A stretch of DNA of 64,000 nucleotides, from positions 1,398,488 to 1,462,487 of the forward strand of contig NZ_SODU01000001.1 of NCBI RefSeq assembly GCF_004366075.1, read 5' to 3'. How positions within the stretch are numbered: position 1 is the first letter of the stretch; each line of letters opens with the position of its first letter. Made by a program: the position numbers and the translations under genes. Of the stretch, positions 49,830-58,170 are shown in pieces. Below the pieces are notes generated by a model. That model was not told where the DNA came from. It was given only the letters and a program-made list of their open reading frames with translations, and ran no database searches. The stretch comes from Kribbella pratensis. Its GTDB lineage: Bacteria > Actinomycetota > Actinomycetes > Propionibacteriales > Kribbellaceae.

Positions 49830-51199
49830 GCCTGTGCGCCGCGCAGGCGTTCCGCGACGAGGAAGGCCAGCTCGAGGGACTGGTGCCGGTTCAGCCGCGG
49901 GTCGCAGGCGGTCTCGTACCGGTTCACGAGGTCCTCCGCGACCAATTCCTCACCGCCGCCGAGGCACTCGGTGACGTCGTCGCCGGTGAGCTCCATGTGG
50001 ACGCCGCCCGGCCACGTCCCGACCTGCTCGTGGGCGTCGAAGAAGCCTTGCACCTCGTCCATCACGTCGTCGAAGTTGCGGGTCTTGTACCCGTTCGGCG
50101 TCTCGTAGGTGTTCCCGTGCATCGGGTCGCACACCCACGCGATCGGTGAGCCGTGGTCGCGGACCGCCTCCAGCAGCGGCGGCAGCGCCGAGCGGATCTT
50201 GCCCGCGCCCATCCGGGTGATGAAAGTGAGCCGTCCTTCGATGCCCTTCGGGTTCAGCTTGTCGATCAGGGCCCGGATGTACTCCGGCGTCGTGGTCGGA
50301 CCGATCTTCACGCCGAGCGGGTTCGACAGCGAGGCGAGGAACTCGACGTGGGCGCCGTCCAGCTGACGGGTCCGCTCCCCCACCCAGAGCAGGTGGCCGG
50401 ACACGTCGTACGGCTGCTCGGTCCGCGAGTCGATCCGGGTCAGGGCGTGCTCGTACTCGAGGATGAGCGCCTCGTGCGACGCGTAGAAGTCGACGGTCCG
50501 GAACTCGTCCGAGGTCGCGCCGCACGCTCGCATGAAGGCCAGCGCGCGCTCGATCTCCGAGGCCAGCTGCTCGTAGCGGCGGCCGACCGGGGAGGACTTC
50601 ACGAAGTCCGTGTTCCAGGCGTGCACCTGGTGCAGGTCGGCGTACCCGCCGGTGGTGAACGCGCGGGTCAGGTTGAGCGTCGCCGCGGCCGCGTTGTAGA
50701 CGCCTCGGAGCCTGGCAGGGTCCGGGATCCGCGACTCGGGGGTGAAGTCGAAGCCGTTCACGGCGTCACCGCGGTACGACGGGAGCGTCACGCCCTCGCG
50801 GGTCTCCTCCCCGGACGAGCGCGGCTTGGCGTACTGCCCCGCGATCCGGCCGATCTTCACGACCGGCACGCTGGCGGCGTACTGCAGTACGACGGACATC
50901 TGCAGCAGCACCCGCAGCTTGGCCCGGATGTTCTCCGCGGTCACGCCCGCAAACGTCTCCGCGCAGTCGCCGCCCTGGAGGATGAACGCCTCACCGCGGG
51001 CGACCGCACCGATCTTCGTCGTCAGGTCGTCGCACTCACCGGCGAACACCAGCGGCGGCAGCGTCCGGAGTTCCGTGATCACCTGCTCCAGCACACCCTG
51101 ATCCGGCCACTCCGGCTGCTGCAGCGGCTTCAGCCCCCGCAACTCGTCCAGCGTAGGAACCCCGGGAACCTCACCCGCCGTCAACGTCGCAAATTGCAT
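49826..51199 (-). CDS. Class II 3-deoxy-7-phosphoheptulonate synthase
   Basis: DAHP synthase condenses PEP and erythrose 4-phosphate, the first step of the shikimate pathway. The 457-residue class II (plant/mycobacterial type) protein shows [91 protein letters not shown] and [10 protein letters not shown], all family-typical with metal Cys/His/Glu/Asp. TAGGCT lies six bases before ATG 51199 (leaderless). It heads an operon with the threonine aldolase gene. Confidence 0.95.
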   Translation of the reverse strand: MQFATLTAGEVPGVPTLDELRGLKPLQQPEWPDQGVLEQVITELRTLPPLVFAGECDDLTTKIGAVARGEAFILQGGDCAETFAGVTAENIRAKLRVLLQMSVVLQYAASVPVVKIGRIAGQYAKPRSSGEETREGVTLPSYRGDAVNGFDFTPESRIPDPARLRGVYNAAAATLNLTRAFTTGGYADLHQVHAWNTDFVKSSPVGRRYEQLASEIERALAFMRACGATSDEFRTVDFYASHEALILEYEHALTRIDSRTEQPYDVSGHLLWVGERTRQLDGAHVEFLASLSNPLGVKIGPTTTPEYIRALIDKLNPKGIEGRLTFITRMGAGKIRSALPPLLEAVRDHGSPIAWVCDPMHGNTYETPNGYKTRNFDDVMDEVQGFFDAHEQVGTWPGGVHMELTGDDVTECLGGGEELVAEDLVNRYETACDPRLNRHQSLELAFLVAERLRGAQA

Positions 51200-51242
51200 G
51201 CCCTCAGCCTAGTTGACCCCCTTCACACGCTGCGTGCGCGTC

Positions 51243-51635
51243 TCAGGTGAGGGAGCTGGGGTCCTGGGGGACGTCTACGGCTTGGGCGCGGAGGGCAGAC
51301 AGGGGGATGGTGTCCAGGGCGCGGACGTGGGTCGATGCGAGTACGACGGGGGCCGGGGAGCCGGCGTGGTACGACTGGAGCCAGCGGGCTGCTACGACGC
51401 ACCAGCGGTCGCCCGGCTTCAGGCCCGGGAACTGCCACTAGGGGCGCGGGGTGATCAGGTCGTTGCCGATCGAGGCCTGGTGGGCCAGAAAGTCCGACGT
51501 CATCACCGCGCAGACGGTGTGGTTGCCGAGATCCTCCGGACCGCTCGTGCAGCAGCCGTCGCGGTAGAACCCGGTCACCGGATCGGTGCCGCACTCCTCG
51601 AGCGGCTCACCGAGCACGTTCAGGTCGTTGTCCAT
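51243..51635 (-). pseudogene. DUF2237 family protein, interrupted by an in-frame TAG
   Basis: From ATG 51635 the frame encodes LNVLGEPLEECGTDPVTGFYRDGCCTSGPEDLGNHTVCAVMTSDFLAHQ, the DUF2237 signature. It stops at TAG 51438-51440 after NDLITPRP (codon 66). The same frame then continues WQFPGLKPGDRWCVVAARWLQSYHAGSPAPVVLASTHVRAL to TGA 51243-51245, giving the full family length of about 130 residues. The interrupted position normally holds Glu or a similar residue, so a GAG to TAG change is likely. DUF2237 proteins are small Cys-rich cytoplasmic proteins of unknown function. Confidence 0.8.
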
Positions 51636-51671
51636 GACGGCAATCCTCGCCGTACGACAGCCGGAATGCGG

Positions 51672-52436
51672 TCAGCTGGCCTTGGTGTCGCCGAGGCGGA
51701 CGTGCTCGTCGATCGACTCGCCGGCCTTGAGCAGTTCCTTGGCCTTGTCGGCGTACATGTCGACGTACTCCTGGCCGGACAGGTCCATCAGGGCGTACAT
51801 GATCTCGTCGGTGACCGAGCGCAGGACGAAGCGGTCGCGCTCCATGCCCTCGTAGCGGGAGAAGTCCAGTGGCTCGCCGAACGCCACGCCCGGGCGCACC
51901 AGGCGCGGCAGCAGCCGGCCCTTCTCGCGGTAGAACATCTTCGGCCGGATCGAGCCCGGCGGCTGCAGCTTCTCGGTGTCGATCATCGCGACCGGGATCA
52001 CCGGGACGCCGGCCACGATCGCCATCCGGGCGACGCCGGTCTTGCCCTTGTACAGCCGACCGTCGGGCGAGCGGGTGCCCTCGGGGTAGATCCCGAACAG
52101 GCCGCCCTTCTCGAGGATCCCCAGGCCGGTGTTCAGCGCGGCCAGCGAGGCGCGGCCGCCGGAGCGGTCGATCGGGATCTGGCCCACGGACCGGAAGAAC
52201 GTGGCGACCAGCTTCCCCTTCAGGCCGGGACCGGTGAAGTACTCCGATTTGGCCGGGAAGACGATCTGCCGGGGAATCGAGACCGGCAGGAAGATCGAGT
52301 CGCAGAACGCCAGGTGGTTGCTGACCAGCAGCGCCGGACCGTCGGTCGGCACGTGCTCCGTCCCGGTCACCTTGGGCCGGAAGAGCAGCCGGACCAGTGG
52401 TGCGACCAAGAACCGTCTGAGGAACAGGTACAGCAT
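51672..52436 (-). CDS. 1-acylglycerol-3-phosphate O-acyltransferase (PlsC-like)
   Basis: The 254-residue acyltransferase of phospholipid synthesis has an N-terminal hydrophobic segment (LYLFLRRFLVAPLVRLLF). It contains the four PlsC motifs: NHLAFCDS (here NHLAFCD in place of the usual NHxxxxD), RSVGQIPIDRSGG, GIYPEGTRSPDGRLYKGKTGVARMA and VPVIPVAM. It converts lysophosphatidate to phosphatidate at the membrane. AGGTCGAGGCGG precedes the ATG. A 345-bp divergent region separates it from the lipase gene. Confidence 0.9.
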   Translation of the reverse strand: MLYLFLRRFLVAPLVRLLFRPKVTGTEHVPTDGPALLVSNHLAFCDSIFLPVSIPRQIVFPAKSEYFTGPGLKGKLVATFFRSVGQIPIDRSGGRASLAALNTGLGILEKGGLFGIYPEGTRSPDGRLYKGKTGVARMAIVAGVPVIPVAMIDTEKLQPPGSIRPKMFYREKGRLLPRLVRPGVAFGEPLDFSRYEGMERDRFVLRSVTDEIMYALMDLSGQEYVDMYADKAKELLKAGESIDEHVRLGDTKAS

Positions 52437-52781
52437 CCGCCTCGACCTCCGTCACTCGCCCGACACTCACCAGCACTCATTGAGAGCCCACGTCACCATC
52501 GTCGGCCCGTACCTGCGTCCGGCACCAGTGCCCGCCGGTGGCGGTCACGCGACAACTCCGGCGCGCCACCTTCCGGTGCGGACACTACGTTCCAGCTTCC
52601 CCCTCAGGCAATGTCACCGCCAGGAATGCGAGTGTTGCTCACCGTGTTGTCACCTGGATGCAGACTGGATGCAGACTCGTTGCGGCCCAGATGCGACGAT
52701 TGTCACGCGCCTCAGGGCCCAGTTGTGAAGGCCCGGTGGTACGGCGCAGTTGTGAGGACAGTGAACGGCGAGGAGTCGAGC
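52437..52781. promoter_or_regulatory. Divergent promoter region with an 11-bp tandem duplication
   Basis: This 345-bp gap has no credible gene. An exact 11-bp tandem pair (CTGGATGCAGA at 52654-52664 and 52665-52675) and two copies of CAGTTGTGA (near 52719 and 52747) lie closer to the lipase gene. Several GTCAC pentamers are scattered through it. Promoters for plsC and the lipase must lie here, but none is clear. Confidence 0.45.
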
Positions 52782-53576
52782 GTGCCAGTGCAAGCCCACG
52801 CGGAGGAGTTCCGCAGTCCCGGCACCGGGGGGAACGCCGCCGTCGGCGTACTGCTGAGCCACGGATTCACCGGTTCGCCGCGGTCGATGCGGCCGTTCGG
52901 TGAGCACCTGGCCGCCGAGGGGTACGGCGTCGCGGTACCGCGGCTGCCCGGTCACGGGACCAGCTGGCAGGAGATGAACAAGACCGCCTGGCCGGACTGG
53001 TACGCCGTACTCGACAACGAGTTCGAGCGGCTGCGCAAGGAGCACGACAGGGTCTTCCTGGTGGGGCTGTCGATGGGCGGCTGCCTGGTACTGCGGCTTG
53101 CGGAGCAGCAGGGAGCGGACGTATCCGGTCTGGTCCTGATCAACCCTTCGGTGCGCACCGACGACAAGCGGCTCGCGCTGCTGCCGGTGCTGTCCAGGCT
53201 GGTGCCGTCGTTCCCGGGCATCTCGAACGACATCAAGAAGCCCGGCGTCGACGAGGGCGCGTACGACCGGATGCCGCTGCGGGCGCTGCACTCGCTCTCG
53301 CAGCTGTGGAGGATCACCCGGGACGATCTGGCGAAGATCACGCAGCCCGTGCTGTTGTTCCGCAGTACTGTCGATCATGTGGTGGAGCCGAGCTCGGGGC
53401 GGGCAGTGCTGTCCTCGATCTCGTCCCGCGACGTGACCGAGACCCTGCTCGAGGACAGCTACCACGTGGCAACTCTGGACAACGACGCACCGCGGATCTT
53501 CGCGGACTCGACAGCCTTCATCAGCCGGCTGAGCGAGCCCCAGAGTGAGTCCAAGATTGAGCACCGCAATGCGTGA
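52782..53576 (+). CDS. Alpha/beta hydrolase (esterase / monoacylglycerol lipase-like)
   Basis: The 264-residue hydrolase has the oxyanion segment GVLLSHGFTGSPRSMRPFGEHLA, VAVPRLPGHGTSWQEMNKTAWPDWY and the nucleophile elbow VFLVGLSMGGCLVLRLAEQQG (catalytic Ser). The Asp lies in LLFRSTVDHVVEP and the His in LEDSYHVATLDNDA. It resembles carboxylesterases of the Est30/monoacylglycerol lipase group. GTG 52782 follows AGGAG with six bases between. The next gene's ATG overlaps its end by 8 bp, so the two are coupled. Confidence 0.9.
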   Translation: MPVQAHAEEFRSPGTGGNAAVGVLLSHGFTGSPRSMRPFGEHLAAEGYGVAVPRLPGHGTSWQEMNKTAWPDWYAVLDNEFERLRKEHDRVFLVGLSMGGCLVLRLAEQQGADVSGLVLINPSVRTDDKRLALLPVLSRLVPSFPGISNDIKKPGVDEGAYDRMPLRALHSLSQLWRITRDDLAKITQPVLLFRSTVDHVVEPSSGRAVLSSISSRDVTETLLEDSYHVATLDNDAPRIFADSTAFISRLSEPQSESKIEHRNA

Positions 53577-54279
53577 CAACGGACTGACCGCGACGTCGTA
53601 CACGTCGCTCGGTGGCATCGATCCGCTGGTCGCGGAGCCGGTGCTCGACGCGCTCAAGGCGGCCGGCATCGCGGCGTACTGCGAGAACCAGAGCGAGGCC
53701 CTGCGTGAGGTCGCGGCGCCGGAGGAGGCCGAGGAGCCGGTCCGGATCCCGGTCGGGTACGACGAGATCTTCGTCGACGCCGAGGCGGTGGAGCGGGCCC
53801 GCCCGGTGATCGACCGCAGTACCGAGGACGCCGAGTGGCAGTCGTTGGTGGAGCAGTTCAACCAGCCGTCCGCGCCGGGGCACGACGGCGGCGAGGAGAC
53901 GGTGGCGCGCTGGCCGGCGAGCGAGGACGTCGACGACAAGTACGAGCCGCTGATCGACGTACCGGCCGGGCTCACCGTCGAGGAGAAGAAGACAGAGGAC
54001 GCGGAGCCGCCGGCCAGGAAGGCCGACGACCCGCACGACCACTACGTCCCGCCGGAGCCCCCGCGCGGGCCGCGGCTGGACTGGATCAGCCGGCTCGCCT
54101 GGCTCGGGCTGCTCGGCGGCCCGCTGCTGCTGATCCTGGCCGCCCTGCTCGACTTCGGCACCGGCCGGATCACCACGCTCGCGGTCACCGGATTCATCGG
54201 CGGCTTCCTCACGCTGGTCTTCCGGATGAAGGACCGGCTCCCTCCGGGCGACGGCGGTGACGACGGAGCCGTCGTCTGA
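53569..54279 (+). CDS. Two-helix membrane protein with acidic N-terminal domain
   Basis: The 236-residue protein begins with a small domain (GIDPLVAEPVLDALKAAGIAAYCENQ...YDEIFVDAEAVERARPVI) resembling DUF2007-like putative signal-transducing domains. An acidic, probably disordered linker follows (about 85-165). Two membrane helices lie near the C-terminus (LAWLGLLGGPLLLILAALL and ITTLAVTGFIGGFLTLVF). Its function is unknown. It overlaps the lipase gene and precedes the TIGR00300 gene by 56 bp. Confidence 0.7.
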   Translation: MRDNGLTATSYTSLGGIDPLVAEPVLDALKAAGIAAYCENQSEALREVAAPEEAEEPVRIPVGYDEIFVDAEAVERARPVIDRSTEDAEWQSLVEQFNQPSAPGHDGGEETVARWPASEDVDDKYEPLIDVPAGLTVEEKKTEDAEPPARKADDPHDHYVPPEPPRGPRLDWISRLAWLGLLGGPLLLILAALLDFGTGRITTLAVTGFIGGFLTLVFRMKDRLPPGDGGDDGAVV

Positions 54280-54335
54280 GTTAGAGTGCGGATCGTCGGA
54301 CAATCTGACGACATCACTCGTTTGGGAGGGCACCC

Positions 54336-55577
54336 GTGCAGGTCACCGAGACCGTCGAGATCACCGGCCACCTGATGGACTCCGGGCTGCTGTCCCGGGT
54401 GCTCGACGACATTCGCGGGTACGGCGGCGAGTACACGCTGGACAAGTTCGATCTCGGCTACGACAAGGACGACCCGTCCACGGTCCGGATGACGGTCGGC
54501 GCGGAGGACGAGGAGTCGCTGCAGCGGCTGCTGATGCGGATCCAGACCAAGGGCGCGAACCTGGTCGACCCCGGTACGCCGGAGATCACCGAGGTCAGCC
54601 AGGACGGGGTGTTCCCGGACGGGTTCTACTCGACCACGAACCTGCCGACGAGCGTCCGGCTCGGCGGTCACTGGGTCACCGTCCAGAACCCGGAGATGGA
54701 CTGCGGCCTGCTCGTCGAGGGTGACCCTGAGTCCGGCACCGTACGGACCATTCCGATGTCCGAGGTCCGGGCCGGGATGAGGATCATCACGAGTGCGCAG
54801 GGCGTGCGGGTCACGCCGCCGATCGTGACGAGCACCGAGGACGGATTCGGCTTCATGGAGTCGGACGTGTCGTCGGAGAAGCCGCAGCGGGTGCTGGTCA
54901 AGCAGGTCGCGGACGGGATGCGCGAGGCGAAGGCGAACGGGCAGAAGGTGCTCTGGGTCGGCGGGCCCGGCATCGTGCACACCGGCGCCGCGCCCGCGAT
55001 GGTGGCGATCGTGGAGGCCGGGTACGTCGACGTACTGTTCGCCGGCAATGCGCTCGCGACGCACGACATCGAATCGTCGCTGTACGGGACGTCGCTCGGC
55101 GTGGATCTCGCCCGCGGGCGGGGTGTCGAGCACGGGCACGAGCACCACATCCGGGCGATCAACACGATCCGCAAGGCCGGGTCCATCGCGGCGGCGGTCG
55201 AGCAGGGCGTGCTGACGTCCGGGGTGATGCACGCGCTGGTTCGGCAAGGTAAGAGTTTCGTGCTGGTCGGGTCGGTGCGTGACGACGGGCCGCTGCCGGA
55301 CGTCTACACCGACGTACTCGAGGGCCAGCGCGCGATGCGGGCCGAGCTGGACGGCGTCGGGTACTGCCTGATGGCCGCGACCATGCTGCATTCGGTTGCC
55401 ACCGGCAACATCCTGCCGGCGTCGATCCCGTTGACCTGCGTGGACATCAACCCGGCGACGGTGACCAAGCTCGCGGACCGCGGCTCGTCCCAGGCCCGCG
55501 GGATCGTCACGGACGTCGGCCTGTTCATCGAGCACCTGGCCCGCGAACTCTCCCCGTCGTACGCCGACATGAAGTGA
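54336..55577 (+). CDS. TIGR00300 / LOR-SDH family protein, candidate ornithine cyclodeaminase
   Basis: The 413-residue protein matches the TIGR00300 family: VTETVEITGHLMDSGLLSRVLDDIRGYGGEYTLDKFDLGYDKDDPS (N-terminal LOR-type domain) and MDCGLLVEGDPESGTVRTIPMSEVRAGMRII. The Rossmann domain shows KVLWVGGPGIVHTGAAPAMVAIVEAGYVDVLFAGNALATHDIESSLYGTSLG. Relatives include an archaeal ornithine cyclodeaminase and the C-terminal part of cyanobacterial AgrE/ArgZ, which make proline from ornithine. The same activity is likely but unproven here. GTG 54336 follows GGGAGGG. Confidence 0.8.
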   Translation: MQVTETVEITGHLMDSGLLSRVLDDIRGYGGEYTLDKFDLGYDKDDPSTVRMTVGAEDEESLQRLLMRIQTKGANLVDPGTPEITEVSQDGVFPDGFYSTTNLPTSVRLGGHWVTVQNPEMDCGLLVEGDPESGTVRTIPMSEVRAGMRIITSAQGVRVTPPIVTSTEDGFGFMESDVSSEKPQRVLVKQVADGMREAKANGQKVLWVGGPGIVHTGAAPAMVAIVEAGYVDVLFAGNALATHDIESSLYGTSLGVDLARGRGVEHGHEHHIRAINTIRKAGSIAAAVEQGVLTSGVMHALVRQGKSFVLVGSVRDDGPLPDVYTDVLEGQRAMRAELDGVGYCLMAATMLHSVATGNILPASIPLTCVDINPATVTKLADRGSSQARGIVTDVGLFIEHLARELSPSYADMK

Positions 55578-55602
55578 CCCCATCGCCGTACACGCTGGTC
55601 CT

Positions 55603-56028
55603 ATGCTGAATCAGGACTTCGAGTCGTTCCTGCGGCGCTTCGAGGAGGCCAACACCGCGTTCGTCAACGGCGATCCGTCGTTGTGGTTGCCGTTGGTGTC
55701 GCGCAGCGAACAGACCTCGATCTTCGGCGGGTTCGGCGGCCAGGAGGTCGGCTGGTCCGAGATCGGGCCGCGGTACGAGTGGGCGTCCTCGCAGTTCCTC
55801 CCCAGCGGCGCGAAGATCGAGTTCGAGTACCTCGTCAAGCACGTCGGCGCGGACACGGCGTACACGGTCGCGATCGAGCGCGGCACCGTCCAGCACGTCA
55901 CCCAGCCGGCCCCGGTGCCGCACCTGCTGCGCACGACGATGGTGTTCCGGGCCGAGGACCGCGCGTGGAAGATCACCCACCGCCACGCCGACCCCCTCAA
56001 CCCCACCTCGGCCCCGACGGGGCCTTAA
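55603..56028 (+). CDS. SnoaL/NTF2-like domain protein (DUF4440 type)
   Basis: The 141-residue protein has the cone-shaped NTF2-like fold: FESFLRRFEEANTAFVNGDPSLWLPLVSRSEQTSIFGGFGGQEVGWSEI, then EFEYLVKHVGADTAYTVAIERG and the C-terminal LLRTTMVFRAEDRAWKITHRHADPL. It probably acts as a small enzyme or ligand-binding protein. It is 25 bp downstream of the TIGR00300 gene and overlaps the convergent hypothetical gene by 4 bp. Confidence 0.8.
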   Translation: MLNQDFESFLRRFEEANTAFVNGDPSLWLPLVSRSEQTSIFGGFGGQEVGWSEIGPRYEWASSQFLPSGAKIEFEYLVKHVGADTAYTVAIERGTVQHVTQPAPVPHLLRTTMVFRAEDRAWKITHRHADPLNPTSAPTGP

Positions 56029-56543
56029 CGGCTGAGGTCGCGGTGCCCGCCGGGGCGATAGCCGCTGCCCTCCCGACGGCCCCACTCCGGAGCGCTGCCG
56101 GCCCGCACTTCCGGTCCGCCGGCGTCCAGGCCGAGCGACATCGCCTTGCCGGCGTCGGGACCGTGCTGAACCGTCCGCTGCAACGCCTCGGCGAACTCGA
56201 TCACCTCTCGGACCTCGTCCTCGACGTCGAAGTCGTTGCGGGCCAGGCTCCGCATGCCCGCCCGCGGAAAGTTGTGCCGCAGGACCACAGCCTCCGTGTA
56301 GGTCTTGTCCGGCTCGATGAACGCGTTGTCGCGATCGGGTGCCACCAGCAACTGCTGCTGCTCCGCATGCGAGCTCTGACCGACGGCGTGCAGCCAGCCG
56401 TCGTCGTACCGCTTGGTCTCGGAGAACTCGGACCCGTTCGCCTCGCAGGTGGCCCGCACCGCTTCGATCAGATCCTTGCCTTTGATCGGCCGATCGAACC
56501 GGACCGTCTGGCGGACGTTCGAGCCACTGATGTCAATCGTCAT
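56025..56543 (-). CDS. Hypothetical protein
   Basis: I do not recognise this 172-residue soluble protein. It starts MTIDISGSNVRQTVRFDRPIKGKDLIEAVRATCEANG and contains LHAVGQSSHAEQQQLLVAPDRDNAFIEPDKTYTEAVVLRHNFPRAGM. Its C-terminal 50 residues are Gly/Arg-rich and probably disordered. AAGGG precedes the ATG. It is convergent with the NTF2-like gene. Confidence 0.65.
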   Translation of the reverse strand: MTIDISGSNVRQTVRFDRPIKGKDLIEAVRATCEANGSEFSETKRYDDGWLHAVGQSSHAEQQQLLVAPDRDNAFIEPDKTYTEAVVLRHNFPRAGMRSLARNDFDVEDEVREVIEFAEALQRTVQHGPDAGKAMSLGLDAGGPEVRAGSAPEWGRREGSGYRPGGHRDLSR

Positions 56544-56636
56544 CCCGGCACCCTTTCACGTCACCGGGGCGACCTGTCTGCACCGTCACGTCCGCCTGGG
56601 CATGACGCCTGGACCGCGAGCGTGTTGGATGGCGGT

Positions 56637-57386
56637 ATGACGGAACTCGTGCACCTGGACACCGATGGCGGCGTTGCCACGATCACGCTCGACTCGCCGC
56701 ACAACAAGAATGCGTTGTCGCAGCAGTTGACCGGTGAGTTGCTGGCGCGGCTCGAGGCGGCGGGTGGGGACGATGCGGTGCGGGTGATCGTGGTTCGGTC
56801 GGCGCTGGACGTGTTCTGCTCGGGGGCCGATCTGTCCGAGGCGACGACCGTCGGGATGGGCGTCGGCGCGCAGCGGATGGTCGACGTGCAGCGGGCGATC
56901 GTGGCGAACCCGAAGCCGGTCGTCGTGCGCGTCGCGGGCCCGACGCGAGCGGGTGGCATCGGGATCGTGGCGGCGGCCGACATCAGCGTCGCCGGGGAGA
57001 GCGCGACGTTCGCGTTGACCGAGGTCCGGCTGGGGCTCGCGGCGGCGACGATCTCGCTGACGGTCCTCCCCCGGCTCACGGACCGCGCGGCGGCATACAC
57101 GTTCCTGACCGGCAACGCCTTCGACGCCCTCGAGGCGGCGCGTCTAGGCCTGCTCACGCTGACGGTGCCCGACAGCGAACTGGACGCCGCCGTCGACACG
57201 GTGCTCACGTCGCTCCTGAAGGGCGCACCACAGGGCCTGCGCGAAACCAAGAAGCTCCTCAACCGCGAGTTGCTCGCCGACATAGATGCCCGCGGCAAAG
57301 ACCTCGCCGACCTGTCCGCATCCCTGTTCGACTCCCCCGCCGCCCAAGAAGCCATGCTCGCGTTCCTGAACCGCAAGAAGAGCTAA
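56637..57386 (+). CDS. Enoyl-CoA hydratase/isomerase family protein
   Basis: This crotonase-fold enzyme of 249 residues has VATITLDSPHNKNALSQQLTGEL, the oxyanion-hole segment DVFCSGADLSEA, then VAGPTRAGGIGIVAAADISVAGESATFALTEVRLGLAAATISLTVLPR. One of the two usual catalytic Glu residues is replaced in the GGIGIV segment, while Glu of TEVRLGL is kept, so it may be an isomerase or act on an unusual substrate. It is monocistronic with 40 bp to the next gene. Confidence 0.85.
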   Translation: MTELVHLDTDGGVATITLDSPHNKNALSQQLTGELLARLEAAGGDDAVRVIVVRSALDVFCSGADLSEATTVGMGVGAQRMVDVQRAIVANPKPVVVRVAGPTRAGGIGIVAAADISVAGESATFALTEVRLGLAAATISLTVLPRLTDRAAAYTFLTGNAFDALEAARLGLLTLTVPDSELDAAVDTVLTSLLKGAPQGLRETKKLLNRELLADIDARGKDLADLSASLFDSPAAQEAMLAFLNRKKS

Positions 57387-57426
57387 TTCGTTTGCCGCAC
57401 ACCGATGCCGCTGCTGGACTGGCGGC

Positions 57427-58170
57427 ATGCGGCAGCTCACCGAGGCACAGCGCACGCAGTTCCGGAACCAGGGGTACGTCGTAATACCCGGCGTACTCAC
57501 CGACGACCAGATCGCCGCCGCTCGCCGCATTGTCGGCGAGATGCTCGAACGCCAGCCGCCGGAGGGTGTCGGCGCGCACTTCCTGTGGCCCGCCCTCGAC
57601 GACGGACACCCGCTGCTGGCGTTGTACCGCGCAGCTGGGATCGCGGAGCTGGCCGCGCAGTTGCTGCGGCCGGAACTGGAGCTTCTCGAGCCCGACCAGG
57701 CCCAGGTCGCGACGACGATCCCGCCGTGGCCGCACCGGCCGGGCGGACCGCACGTCGACGGGATCACGCCGGGTCTGGAAGACGGCACGCCGGGGACGTT
57801 TACGATGCTCGCCGGATTGTGGCTGACTTCTCACGAGGAGCTGGACCGGGGCAATCTCTACCTCTGGCCGGGGACGCACCTTCGCTTCGGCGAGTACCTT
57901 GCCGACCGTGGCGCCGACGCGCTGTCCCGGGTCGACGAGATGAATCCGGGCCCCTACCCCGACATCCCGCTCGGCGATCCGATCCAGGCCACCGGAGCGG
58001 CCGGCAGCGTGCTCTTCGCGCACTATCTGCTGGCGCACAACATCGGCGGCCACTCCGGCAGCGCGGACGACGTACGCCGGGAAACCCTGTACTACCGGCT
58101 CCGGACCACGACGCATCGCGCCAACTGGCGGGCCGCGGTCACTGATCCGCTGCTCGAGTTCAGACCCTGA
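57427..58170 (+). CDS. Phytanoyl-CoA dioxygenase family protein
   Basis: This Fe(II)/2-oxoglutarate-dependent oxygenase of 247 residues shows the N-terminal FRNQGYVVIPGVLTDDQIAAARRIVGEML and the metal His-x-Asp in GGPHVDGITPGLEDG. The jelly-roll strand GNLYLWPGTHLRFGEYL and the distal His in FAHYLLAHNIGGHSG complete the site. The substrate is unknown; the family hydroxylates many small molecules. The 3' end overlaps the convergent endonuclease-like gene by 11 bp. Confidence 0.85.
   Translation: MRQLTEAQRTQFRNQGYVVIPGVLTDDQIAAARRIVGEMLERQPPEGVGAHFLWPALDDGHPLLALYRAAGIAELAAQLLRPELELLEPDQAQVATTIPPWPHRPGGPHVDGITPGLEDGTPGTFTMLAGLWLTSHEELDRGNLYLWPGTHLRFGEYLADRGADALSRVDEMNPGPYPDIPLGDPIQATGAAGSVLFAHYLLAHNIGGHSGSADDVRRETLYYRLRTTTHRANWRAAVTDPLLEFRP

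Noticed and set aside
27052..51440. Genome-wide reassignment of TAG as a sense codon
   Set aside because: TAG is the natural terminal stop of several intact genes here, including the transglutaminase, polyprenyl synthase, HelD and amidohydrolase genes, so it works as a stop.
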